Shown here piece by piece: positions 24,232 to 35,518 of a DNA stretch of 64,000 bases; the stretch's first letter is position 1; every line of letters starts with the position of its first letter. Source of the stretch: Mycoemilia scoparia (taxonomy: Eukaryota; Kickxellomycota; Kickxellomycetes; Kickxellales; Kickxellaceae); the NCBI GenBank assembly GCA_027575805.1, contig JANBPU010000026.1, forward strand, positions 62,001 to 126,000, read 5' to 3'. The notes under the pieces were generated by a model, which made no database searches, was not told the DNA's origin, and saw only the letters and a list, made by a program, of their open reading frames with translations. The position numbers and the translations under genes were made by a program.

Positions 24232-25668
24232 ACCATGTTAACGGTGGGACTCGTACATTCAAACTAACATTATTTTCTCATATTTAAATGTGTATGTGCT
24301 TAATGATACAAAATAATATAATATTGAATTTTTCTGCTTTTCTATCACGTACTCGGCCTTACTTACACTACTCCCTATTTCTCTGTATGGCTATACTTTT
24401 ATATATTCCTCTTTCAAACAATCAAGCTTAATTGATGTGTGGAGCTATATGGGCAGTTATTTTCGAAGGGTTGGTCACTCATATGGGTGTGATTGCCCCT
24501 ATAATAATTGGCAGCCACCAAAAGACACCTTCAAAAACTATTACCCATATGGTACTAATGACAACATCTGCAGGTCTCTCAGTAAAAATAGTTTACAAAA
24601 GTGTGTTTAAATATTATTAAACGAGTCGCGTTTTGTTCCTGATGGTATCCTAATTGGCATCCCGATTAGAGCCTTTGTTGTAATAGGATAAAATTCTGCC
24701 TCATACAATGAGCATAGTAGTACAACATTGTGAGTAAAGTAGTTAGTAAATAGTTGAACTAAAAGGATATTGGTCTAATAGCTAACCAAATGTCAAGTTC
24801 TCCACCACAATGGAACAGGCTGACACCCTCATACATTTCCTGAAAATAAGCCTATAGCCCATACATTTTAGCTCGAGTTTCAGCGATGATTGGTTAGCAT
24901 CCAAGGGAACATCCTAGTACCCTTTCAAGGAGACTCAGCCAGATATATTGCACACCCTCAGTGGTCCAGGTACTACGCGCCCAAACAAAGGGGACCCTCC
25001 AATGGCACCAATGATACCTTTGGTCCGAGGGCGAAACGTATCTTGGCCATTATAGCAGCTCCAGTTGGCTGGCAAGACTGGTAGCTGATGCTATTTTGTG
25101 AGTTGGTGACTCAGGAATCGATGTTTGCAGATGGACCATTATCTCCTTTGATGAAAACAGGGTGTATGCATTGGTCAGTAAAAGGGGCAATTTGGTTCAG
25201 GATTAGGAGCACCCAGACCCCTAATACACCTGTGCTACACTGGGCCTCCATATTGTGTGCACATAGGGTTTTGATTGGCAGACTGACAGCCTATTCTCAT
25301 TGTTCACAGCCCGGCCCAAGCTAGCATTGAAAATAAGTACAAAAAGGTAAGATGCTTGTCCAAATCAAACTGTAGTGGCTGCAGAGGAGGTTATTATTTG
25401 TGAGGGGTCATGTGTTAAGAGCACTATTACAAAGCTGATTATCGGCGGTATTGCATAACATTGTTAAAAATTGCGTTAATCCGAATCCTTTTCTTTGCTC
25501 CCCTGATCTGGCTCTCCTATGCCATACATGCCCCCTAATTTAGGTAACTGCTGCTAGCAATTATTACATACAAGTATTTTCTTCGACTTGAAAGCTGATA
25601 AATAGGTAGATTCGCACCAAAAAATAGCATTGCAGAAACCTTGTCTCCACTTATATTCCTCAATAAGA
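24232..25668. other. Intergenic, contains one MITE
   Basis: About 1.4 kb. The TIR element at 24447-24551 is the only identified feature. The segment 24890-25330 is less AT-rich than its surroundings but has no open frame longer than about 78 codons that I can support. Confidence 0.5.
24447..24551 (-). mobile_element. TIR element copy 2 (MITE-like)
   Basis: About 105 bp, bounded by tatATGGGC and ACCCATAtgg. The inner repeat TTTTCGAAGGGT on the left matches ACACCTTCAAAAA on the right. A TA dinucleotide borders each end. About 20 bp of the interior found in longer copies is missing. Confidence 0.75.
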
Positions 25669-27195
25669 ATGGCCCGCTATACCAGACACTCGCTGACATC
25701 TATTCTCAACGCGACACCATCACGATCGTTCGCGCCTAGGTTATACCGATCCGCCATAAATCCTGCTATTAGCAAGCGCCTATACTCGCAAACTACATTG
25801 CAGGAGCCTGACCAGCCAGTAATCAATACAAGCGTCCCTGGACCTATCTCACAGGCAAAGCTCAAGGACCTAGACCAGCTTCAAGATACTCGTGCAGCGC
25901 TTTTTGCTGCTGATTACACGCGTTCCGTGGGGAACTACATTGCTGATGCTGATGGCAACCTCCTCTTGGATCTCTATGCGCAAATAGCATCTATTCCGCT
26001 TGGGTACAATAGCCCCACCATCTTGAAAGCATCGCAATCTGAGGAGATGCTTGTGGCTCTTGCCAACAGACCTTCTCTGGGAGTCCTCCCACCCCAAGAC
26101 TGGGCCGATAAACTCCGCAACACGTTTATGTCTGTGGCCCCAAAGGGACTTGATCAAATATTCACAGCCATGTGCGGTTCGTGCGCGAACGAGACAGCAT
26201 ACAAGGCTGCTTTCATGCACCTTAGAGCCAAGCAGAGAGGAACCGACAAATTCACCCCTGAAGAGGAGGCCTCATGTATGAGGAACATTGGACCAGGAAG
26301 CCCGGACTTGGCCATCCTGTCGTTCAAGGGTGGGTTCCATGGCCGCCTATTTGGATCGCTTAGCAGTACACGTTCCAAGGCCATTCACAAGCTGGACATC
26401 CCAGCCTTCAACTGGCCATCCGCCCCATTCCCTACTCTGAGATACCCCCTTGACAAGTATGCATCTGAAAATCAGGCAGAAGAAGCCAGATGTCTGGAGG
26501 AGACAGAGAAGATTCTAAAGGAGTGGCGCGACCGCCTAGCAGCCGTCATCATCGAACCAATCCAAAGTGAGGGAGGAGACAGACACGCATCTGTCAACTA
26601 CTTCCGTGAGATTCGCAGGCTGGCCAAGGACAATGATGTGCTATTTATTGTTGATGAAGTGCAGACTGGTGCTGGTGCTTCTGGAAAATTCTGGGCTCAT
26701 GAGCACTGGGACCTTGAGACGCCTCCAGACATGGTCACCTTCTCAAAGAAGATGCAGGCAGCCGGGTTCTACCATACATCAAAGCTACGCCCACCCCACC
26801 CCATGCGTAACTTCAACACCTGGCTTGGAGATCCAGTAAGAACTATTCAAGCCCAAGCGTTGATAAAGGCAATTAAGGAAGACAATCTTCTAGAGCAAGT
26901 TCAAACTGTTGGTAAATACCTTTTGGGCCATCTCCAGCCCCTTGGAGTCCGCTACCACCGTATCATTCAGAACGTTCGTGGAATAGGTACTCTGTTGGCC
27001 TTTGACTGTCCGACAACTGAACTTCGTAATGAGCTTCTTACAATATTGAGAAACGAAGGTGTTAATATGGGTGGCGCTGGCGATCGATCGGTTAGGTTCC
27101 GTCCCATGCTAACCTTGGAAAAGAAGCATGTCAACATATTCCTCACCCGACTTGAGAGTGCGCTCAACAAGATGTACCAGAAGCACTGGCCATAA
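25669..27195 (+). CDS. UGA1: 4-aminobutyrate aminotransferase, mitochondrial type
   Basis: Single exon, 508 aa. It is a PLP-dependent class III aminotransferase converting GABA plus 2-oxoglutarate to succinate semialdehyde and glutamate. The PLP lysine is in FSKKMQAAGF (about residue 361), the cofactor Asp/Gln in IVDEVQTGAG, and the phosphate-binding segment in GGFHGRLFGSLS. FNTWLGDP and RFRPML near the C-terminus are typical of animal/fungal ABAT. A Cys pair in MCGSCANE (169 and 172) matches the position of the interfacial iron-sulfur cysteines of pig GABA-T. The basic, Ser-rich first 40 residues look like a mitochondrial presequence. The start is the ATG at 25669; the upstream in-frame codon at 25630 is TTG. 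It has no introns, unlike its neighbours. Confidence 0.95.
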   Translation: MARYTRHSLTSILNATPSRSFAPRLYRSAINPAISKRLYSQTTLQEPDQPVINTSVPGPISQAKLKDLDQLQDTRAALFAADYTRSVGNYIADADGNLLLDLYAQIASIPLGYNSPTILKASQSEEMLVALANRPSLGVLPPQDWADKLRNTFMSVAPKGLDQIFTAMCGSCANETAYKAAFMHLRAKQRGTDKFTPEEEASCMRNIGPGSPDLAILSFKGGFHGRLFGSLSSTRSKAIHKLDIPAFNWPSAPFPTLRYPLDKYASENQAEEARCLEETEKILKEWRDRLAAVIIEPIQSEGGDRHASVNYFREIRRLAKDNDVLFIVDEVQTGAGASGKFWAHEHWDLETPPDMVTFSKKMQAAGFYHTSKLRPPHPMRNFNTWLGDPVRTIQAQALIKAIKEDNLLEQVQTVGKYLLGHLQPLGVRYHRIIQNVRGIGTLLAFDCPTTELRNELLTILRNEGVNMGGAGDRSVRFRPMLTLEKKHVNIFLTRLESALNKMYQKHWP

Positions 27196-27575
27196 GTTGA
27201 GGATATTGTTGTGGTAAATCATACAGGTGTATGATAGAGCTTAGGAACGAAAACGGGTTTGTGTTGCCTCTTATCTCTCTTCTACAGCATATCTGGTGCT
27301 TATTTTAATAATGTTTTATCCTGCTTTATAATCAAGGATGTTTTTAAACATGGTAGCATGATCTCGCAACATTGGAATGGTCATCACAGTAACTCTTGAC
27401 TTAACTGATAAATAAATATACCATCAGCGATTTTTTTGTCATTTAGTTATCATGAGAGCCAAATTTCTCTATGGTAGTTTTAAAATGCCCATAACAACTC
27501 TTGTCATGAATTTCAGTAAAAATGCCTCTTGAATAAAAATGTGGTTTCAGAAACTACATCAGGCACAAGTCTAAT
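27196..27575. other. Intergenic, no feature seen
   Basis: About 380 nt of AT-rich DNA, GABA-T 3' region and TGS1 promoter. Confidence 0.5.
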
Positions 27576-28816
<1,241 letters not shown>

Positions 28817-29022
28817 CATGGTTATTATTGATATTGTGTATTATACAAATTTGCCCAGAAAATGTAATGGTCAATGGTTTATCTAGACCTTTTTCTTGTT
28901 CTATCCCAATCAACAATTGCTTCTGACCTACCTTTGCTTGCCTAAAAATACCAGTCATCAAATATCAACTTTATGGTCTCCTTTCTGTTTAAATACATGA
29001 TATTGTGTTATCCCATATTCAG

Positions 29023-29144
29023 GGCGAGCGCGTTATGTGAGAGAACTGAGTCCTGCATATCAGGTTGTCATTTTTGACAGGAAAGAGCAGCTCTATTTGG
29101 CACCATTTTCCCTGGATATGAAAGAACATTGTTTGCAATTTTAA
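29023..29144 (+). other. Possible alternative 3' exon of TGS1
   Basis: A clean acceptor (ATATTCAG) opens a 40-codon frame ending in TAA with coding-like residues (VVIFDRKEQLYLAPFSL). It joins in phase 1 to a GTGATT donor in TGS1 exon 5 at 28793, which would replace the last seven TGS1 residues with a 40-residue tail. I cannot tell whether it is used, or belongs to another small gene. Confidence 0.3.
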
Positions 29145-29256
29145 ACTTTGGGAATTGGTGAGTGCGTTCCCCATAACACAGCTCCTGATCACCCTTAATG
29201 TTATATTGAATAAAATCTAAAAATTGCCAAACATTTATACTGGCACCAGAATCCGA

Positions 29257-31196
29257 ATGTCCGAGTCCGATAGCGATATAGAATTCTTTGATCAGCTCAA
29301 ACAGCTCCGCAATTTGGGCGGATTTAGTGGGGAGCCAGATCCAAGTAATACGCAGTCCGGACTATTAAACACAGATTTTAACTTAAATGAGAAAGATAAG
29401 AATCAGCAGGAATTAAGGCATGTTCCCAAAGTCACACAAGGCAGTAGCAATGACATCAACAGTTCACCTCATAAATATAAAAATGCCATTTTTCCAGAAG
29501 CCCTGTGCGGTGGAAAAGCCGACAAGTTACCTAGTCTGAAAATTGACCTGGGAGTCGATAGTTTCAGTAGTGATGAGGATGTTGGAAATCCCATAGTCAG
29601 CGATACTGGAGATGAAAATGAGGACATATACAATATACCCAAATTCCTTTGCGAAGGGACATCGAAGGCAAAATTGCCTAAAAATACTCTCTTGTAGGTA
29701 ATCCAAAGGTTCATATATAAGGCAAATGAGCAGCAGTAGACAACTTACTCGAATTTTCTTTAAATATGTAGGTCGCAAACCACATCCGATAGCAGAAAGC
29801 AAGATGCTGGGTCACCAAAAACAAAAGCTGGCCTAAATTCGCTCAAAAGTGCACAGGCTGGTGTGCAAAATAACGACACATCCACGTTTGGGCTTGGGGA
29901 GTTTGACAATGTAATTGTGACAGATGGCGACTTGGACAGGATCAGGCAAAAACTAAATGAAGAAGAAGCAAAAACGCAGCAACAAATAATACGAGAGCTT
30001 AGAGAAAGACTTTTAGATTATAAGCAATGTAGCACAGAGGCTTCTTCCTCATCTGCAGACGGCTCTAGTGGATACGACACCAGCCAAGTGTTAGACGATG
30101 TCTGTATCATAGCCCAGTTTTACACATTAGGGTATGGCTCGCTTAGCATGAATCCAAATTGTCTTTTATGGCGTGGATGTCTAGTCAGTCACATATCGCC
30201 GGTAGATGAGGACTTTTCAGAAGGACATCCGTCAGAATCTTGCACATATACCAGCGAAGAGACATATCTGGTGTTTCCCTCAAATTCCCTGAGCGATATG
30301 AGAGTCAAAGTGATAGATGGCGATCCGATAATTCTTACGACACTTGCCGAAGATCTTGGAATAGGATTTGTACCGCAACCAGCATTGAATGAGCAGCAAT
30401 GCAATGCCATTATTGATAAAATGAAGACTACGATTAAACCCGGAATTTCTGCACATTTTAAACATGAAATAGTCGAGATCGATGCCCAGAGTATATCCGA
30501 CAACAATATCGAAGATATAAAGTGGGAGTACATGGTGCAGCTAGTAGAGAGTGGCTTGGAATTGATAAAAAGCAATTCTTCCGACCCCAACTCCATACAG
30601 GTTAATGGGCTGATGCACAATTCAGAATTTAGGTGAGCAGATAGATGTACCAAGCCATATTATGGCTTATGTTTTATTTCTGGATATATAGCTAGCTGCT
30701 ATATTTATGATTAATTTGCTCATTTATTCTATACTATAGAAACAAGGCTAATAAATTGGTGGAAAGGTTCGTTATGGATCTTAACCACTTGGCTGCTTCT
30801 CATCAGACTGACACTGGACCCATTTGTAACAGCTCAGCCGGCCAGATCTGTAACCTGTGCTTCGACAACATAGCAAATGAAGGTAAAAACAGCGTTCATT
30901 ATCGATGCGGTTGTTATTCACCGATAAAATCCATACTCATCCGACTCTGGAATTCATTCTCAAATCAATGATACATTTCTGTCTTTAAAATAGTGTTAAA
31001 TCCGTGCGCTCACAGGGTTTGCAGCACATGCTTATCAAGCCTCGTTGCCGTCCACAAAGAAAAGCTCAAGAGCGCAGATAGCGTCGCCCGCTCGAATTCT
31101 CCGACCCAGGACCACCATAGGGCAGAGCAGCGACCCGAAATCATATTTTTTTGCCCTTGGGATCGGTCACCAGTCACCTTCACCACGCAACCATAG
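29257..31196 (+). CDS. RING-finger protein (putative E3 ubiquitin ligase)
   Basis: Four exons, 29257-29693, 29772-30632, 30740-30882, 30994-31196; 547 aa. The acidic, Ser-rich N-terminal part (MSESDSDIEFFDQLKQL) leads into a coiled coil (about residues 183-205, KLNEEEAKTQQQIIRELRERL). Next is a globular region of unknown fold (about 220-410) and a C-terminal RING-like finger: CNLC, then PCAHRVCSTC, then FFCPWDR. The last zinc ligand position is Asp rather than Cys, as in a few cullin-RING proteins. About 30 disordered residues are inserted between the sixth and seventh ligands. Ubiquitin-ligase activity is inferred from the RING alone. Confidence 0.75.
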
Positions 31197-32127
31197 ATGC
31201 TGATGCTTTCCATTGCTGCGAGCTTCTAGTTTAACATTTTATTATTAGAATACAGATACATTATTAATATATTATAAAAGAATAGTGATAAAAATGCTGT
31301 TTGTTCGAATGAGGGCGGAGTGGATGGTGTGATGGTATATATCGAAGGCAGATGCGAGGTTTGCAAAGCGTCTATTTCTGTGGTTTTGGGTCGGGTGGGA
31401 AAGTTGGGCCTGGAGCATGTCGCTGCATGGTTGTGGTGGTATTTCCATATATCGTTATCTTGGCGGGAGTTATGGCGGAGGTGTTTTTAACGGTCAAAGT
31501 ACGCATTGTGAAATGTCGGAAATGTTGATGCCTGATGTGATAAATATTGGTGGTGATGATAAATCCTTTGTAGTAGTGTCTTTGGGCGTGTATTTATACA
31601 TTTCCTTGGATGATTGATGTGTGTCCCTGTGTGCAGCACGCTGTGATGGCAGTGCCTTGCTTCACCAGCGAAGCCTTTTCAATAAGCAGCGCAGCTGGTG
31701 GTTTGTTCATGCCATAGCCACAAAACAGCACACTATGTGGCATAGCTGAAAGAATGGGTGAGGTTGTCTCTGCGACTGATCAGTTGCGTGTTTTCAGTCC
31801 AGCCAGCAACATCATTGGCTGCCTCATGATTCCCAAATCCTGAGCTGTGGAAATGTACAGCATGCTAAAACTTGACATTACATCTATTGTTGTGGCCTTT
31901 TGTTTTGAACAAGGCATGACAATAAACTTGCAAATTCCTTTATAGACCCCATAGCAGCCCCTTCAACGCCAATTGTGTCTTCTACAATGGAACTTTTCAG
32001 CCATAATTACTAGAAATAGAGCTAGGGCGCATGCTTTCTTGCTTTTTTTAGAAACTCGTTAGAACCTCTTTCAACACTTCAACTCTCTATTCTGCTGCAA
32101 CATTATCATTATCATTATATCCACAGA
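31197..32127. other. Intergenic, no supported gene
   Basis: About 930 nt between the RING gene and the esterase. Short ORFs only; promoter of the esterase expected near the (CATTAT)-rich stretch at 32100. Confidence 0.5.
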
Positions 32128-33689
32128 ATGGTCCCCACCAAGGAATACTACAGCCGCGTTGCAGAAGATACAGCTACCAGGAAACTCAGGCTGATTGCAG
32201 CATTATCGTCCTGCTCCTCCAGGCTTCTTGCGCGCAACCTGATCTATGGCCCAAAGCTCCCATCTTGGCCATTTCCCCTTCAGCTGGTGGTGGAAGTTAT
32301 TCGCTATACCATGTCCTGGGGATATGAGAAGTATACTGACGACGACCTTGGTACCATTGACATTGTGGCCATGGTCAGGAAGATGCGCGAGTACCAGCTT
32401 GCGGCCGAAGCCGATATCTCTTCTACCTGCGATATGGGCCAATTTGATCTTCTGATTGAGGGTGAGAGCCTGCTTGCGTGTCCCGACCACATATTTTCTG
32501 ACCTTTACAAGGCTGATGCCGCAGCCAGCCAGTCTGTTGCCCCTCGCAGCATAGTGGGTGAAATAATCGTGTCACATGAGGCTGCTGAAGCTCTAATTGA
32601 GAGAGGTGGCGACAGAAACAAGCTTGTGTCTTTGGCGCCTGTTGTTGACGGCGAAACAGTTCTGATTCATTTTCATGGAGGCGCCTATATCCAAGGATCT
32701 CCAGCAACAATTCGAACTATGGTGGCCAAGATTGCTCAGAGCACTGGGCTAAGAGTAATAGGTAGGTGATTTATGGAGTCGCGCCAATGCATGTAAATCA
32801 GCAAGTAACTCAACCCCCGCTACAGCAATCTATTTCCTCTGAATATAGTTCCTGATTATCGCCTGGCACCTGAATCTCCCTTTCCAGCCCAACTCCATGA
32901 CGGTTACTTGATCTGGAAGAAGCTGATGGACAGTGGGTTTGAACCCGGAAACGTATTTATTTCTGGAGACAGCTCTGGGGGAAATCTGGCTCTTGCCCTG
33001 CTATTGTTGCTAAAGAAAGTTGGCAGTCCCATGCCCAGAGGTGCTGTACTTCTATCAGTAAGTATATTGTTGGAAACAAAATAAACAAAAATCTATTTAC
33101 TAAAATTCGTGTCGATGAAAATAACAAAAACAATGATTACAAAAGTTGTGTGGCTAGTTTCTAAATTGATTTTGCATTGTTCGTCTGTCATTTTTGATAG
33201 CCAAGTACCTGTTTATCCAAAGTCTGCAACAGCCACATCGAAAATGAAAAATATGATTATCTCAAAAAGATCCCAATCAGCTCACCTTTGAACTCGTATA
33301 GATTGTTTGTGGCACCTGGAAAGCCACTCAGTGCTTTCACGAGCGATATCTTGGAAAACCCCTTGATCTCGCCAATCTTTGGCGACTTTACAGACTGTCC
33401 TCCTATGCTTGTACAAGTAGGCGACAAGGAATTGCTGTATGACGACGCTTGCGAGCTTGCAAGGATTTTTGATAATCAAGATGATTCCGCTCTTCAAGGT
33501 GCGAGTTCTAGGAATCAGAAAGCAGATTCTCAATTCAAGCTTGAGGTATACAAAGACATGCCCCATGTTTTTCAGGCACTGCCTGTCGCCAAAGAAGCAT
33601 CAGAAGCCATTGCCAGTATTGGGAATTGGGTTCGCAAACATATCAATGTTGATAATGATGATGATGGTGGTGATTCTAATATGACCTGA
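32128..33689 (+). CDS. HSL-family (GDXG) alpha/beta-hydrolase, esterase/lipase-like
   Basis: Three exons, 32128-32761, 32849-33057, 33201-33689; 443 aa. The oxyanion motif HFHGGAYIQG (His at residue 183), VPDYRLAPESPFPA, the nucleophile elbow GDSSGGNLAL, and a late PPMLVQVGDKELLYDDA with the acid residue are followed by DMPHVFQ with the catalytic His. This matches the hormone-sensitive-lipase/arylacetamide deacetylase family. A roughly 150-residue N-terminal part has hydrophobic helical segments but no clear signal peptide. Substrate is not predictable. The third exon starts PSTCLSKV and was fixed by frame to the conserved PLNSYRLFVAPG segment. Confidence 0.9.
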
Positions 33690-34232
33690 TAGTGGTACAG
33701 ACATATACAACATTAAGCCTTGCAGGAATAATGATGATTCCATTATACTTTTAACTGTCATTATGTTGCCACATGCATCCAAATTTTAAATATATAGGAA
33801 TATTTATAATTTCTGTTTTTATTCAATACTCGAACAAGTGTAAATTAGTACTCCCCCCAAGCCATATGGTCCAATTTTATTCCATGTTAGACAACGTATG
33901 TCCTGATAAAATGTCTTTGTGGAACACAAGGCTGTCATTTTTAGTAAATACAGATGTGGTGTTGTTTTCTATTTTATTTAAAGTGAAATTCAGCCACTGA
34001 ATGCAGCAACTGTTTAGTCTAATCCTTGTACTAATTAAGAGGGTTTAATATAGAGCGATTTTTGAATAAAGAATGTATCTTGCGCATGCATGCTTATCTT
34101 CTTTGAATAAATAGCAGATTGTCAAGGCGTTTTTAGGAACAAGCTATAAGGCATTTTCTATTTTTGACTCATTTGCTTGTAATTGTTTACCAAAAAGGAC
34201 AGACACTATTGGACGCTTTGTATTTGAAGGGC
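33690..34232. other. Intergenic between convergent genes
   Basis: About 540 nt of AT-rich 3' flanking DNA. No feature seen. Confidence 0.5.
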
Positions 34233-35141
34233 TCAGCATTGAAGAACCTTGTCCAGGTTCAACTTTTGTGAGAAATCGTCCTTGAATACACCAAAGCTCT
34301 TTTCCAAAGGCGATGCGCCAGCTTTCCATGTCGCATCTTTGGCCTCAAAATAAAAGTACTCAATGTTATTCTCATTAGCCTGACACACAAATGTGTCAAA
34401 GTACTGCTGCTCTATCTCTTGTGTGGTGGGAGCACTTGATTCAGAACCCTTGTCTGCCCAGCCAGTTTCGCCAATTCTGATGGGCTTTTGCGAATCAATT
34501 GCTATTTTGCTTTTTACAGAATCCAAGCGACTGAACACCGAATTGACAGAGTCATTTACTGACGAAAATGTCTGATCAAATACAGCGTATATGTTGACTT
34601 GGACTTCATCACAAGAATTTGCCAGATTGGCAGTGAATTTTGCATCGGTGTCTGTTGTGTATACTGGGATATCTATGCCCTCTGACTTCAGCCTTTCTCT
34701 GACACTGTTTATGTAACCGATCAACTTACCTTCATCCATGGTGTTTTTGTGCAGCTCTTCGTTTCCAACAGACACACCCTTGATAAAGTCACGGTTGGAC
34801 AAGGGCTTTACTGCACCAACAAACTCCTCCAATTCTTTTTGGAAACGATCGTCTCCATTAGAGATCCATATACCAGCATATATAGAAATGTCGATTCCAG
34901 ACTCTACTGCTTTAATAGATGACTCCAACTGTGAACAGTCAGTAGCGTATAGGCGTATGCTTTTGGCAAGACCAGAGATAGTCTTCAGGTCGCTAGAAAC
35001 CTTACCAGGGTCGGGACAACTGCCATCGTTGTTATAAGGGGAATATGTAATGCCAAATAGTCCATTTTCATAGCCTAGACAGGCAGCGGAAAGATATTGG
35101 GTTATGAGAAAAAGTTTTAAAAAATTGTAAATGTATAGCAT
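34233..35141 (-). CDS. Secreted GH17 glucan 1,3-beta-glucosidase (Bgl2/Scw-like)
   Basis: Single exon, 302 aa. An N-terminal signal peptide (about residues 1-22, hydrophobic LKLFLITQYLSAAC) precedes a GH17 barrel. It starts FGITYSPYNNDGSCPD, then IRLYATDCSQLE, DISIYAGIWI, the acid/base glutamate in GVSVGNEEL, and the nucleophile glutamate in RIGETGWADKGS, ending with YFYFEAKDATWKAG. This matches fungal Bgl2/Scw4-type cell-wall glucanases or transglucosylases that remodel beta-1,3-glucan. It has no Ser/Thr-rich stalk and no GPI signal, so it is probably soluble or wall-associated. Confidence 0.92.
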   Translation of the reverse strand: MLYIYNFLKLFLITQYLSAACLGYENGLFGITYSPYNNDGSCPDPGKVSSDLKTISGLAKSIRLYATDCSQLESSIKAVESGIDISIYAGIWISNGDDRFQKELEEFVGAVKPLSNRDFIKGVSVGNEELHKNTMDEGKLIGYINSVRERLKSEGIDIPVYTTDTDAKFTANLANSCDEVQVNIYAVFDQTFSSVNDSVNSVFSRLDSVKSKIAIDSQKPIRIGETGWADKGSESSAPTTQEIEQQYFDTFVCQANENNIEYFYFEAKDATWKAGASPLEKSFGVFKDDFSQKLNLDKVLQC

Positions 35142-35518
35142 TTGATTTTTGTGGAGTTATAAAAATTGCTACAAATCGGGATGTATATAAATTTAAGCAG
35201 CTTAAAAAAGCGAATAAAGAGCTTCAAAAGTCAAATTGAGGTACTGTGCATGTGTATATGTATTTAAACCTCCAAGGAGTATGGAAATAAGAGCTTTCAA
35301 GTGCAAAGGGGTGTTTTGCAATTCTAAAAAATCATATCTTTAGTTACATTGATTTTATAGTAGTAAAGTCTGAAAAACCAAAATTCTAAATTATCATAAA
35401 TAAGTGTCACGATTTATGCAAAAATGAAAGCTTGGTGGCCCAAGCCAACACTGAGGCTTATAAGACCACAACATGTTAATCCCAAAGAAACTAGCACAAA
35501 TTCTTGCTAAAGACACGA
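35142..35518. other. Intergenic, no feature seen
   Basis: About 380 nt, promoter side of the GH17 gene and 3' flank of the next minus-strand gene. Confidence 0.5.
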
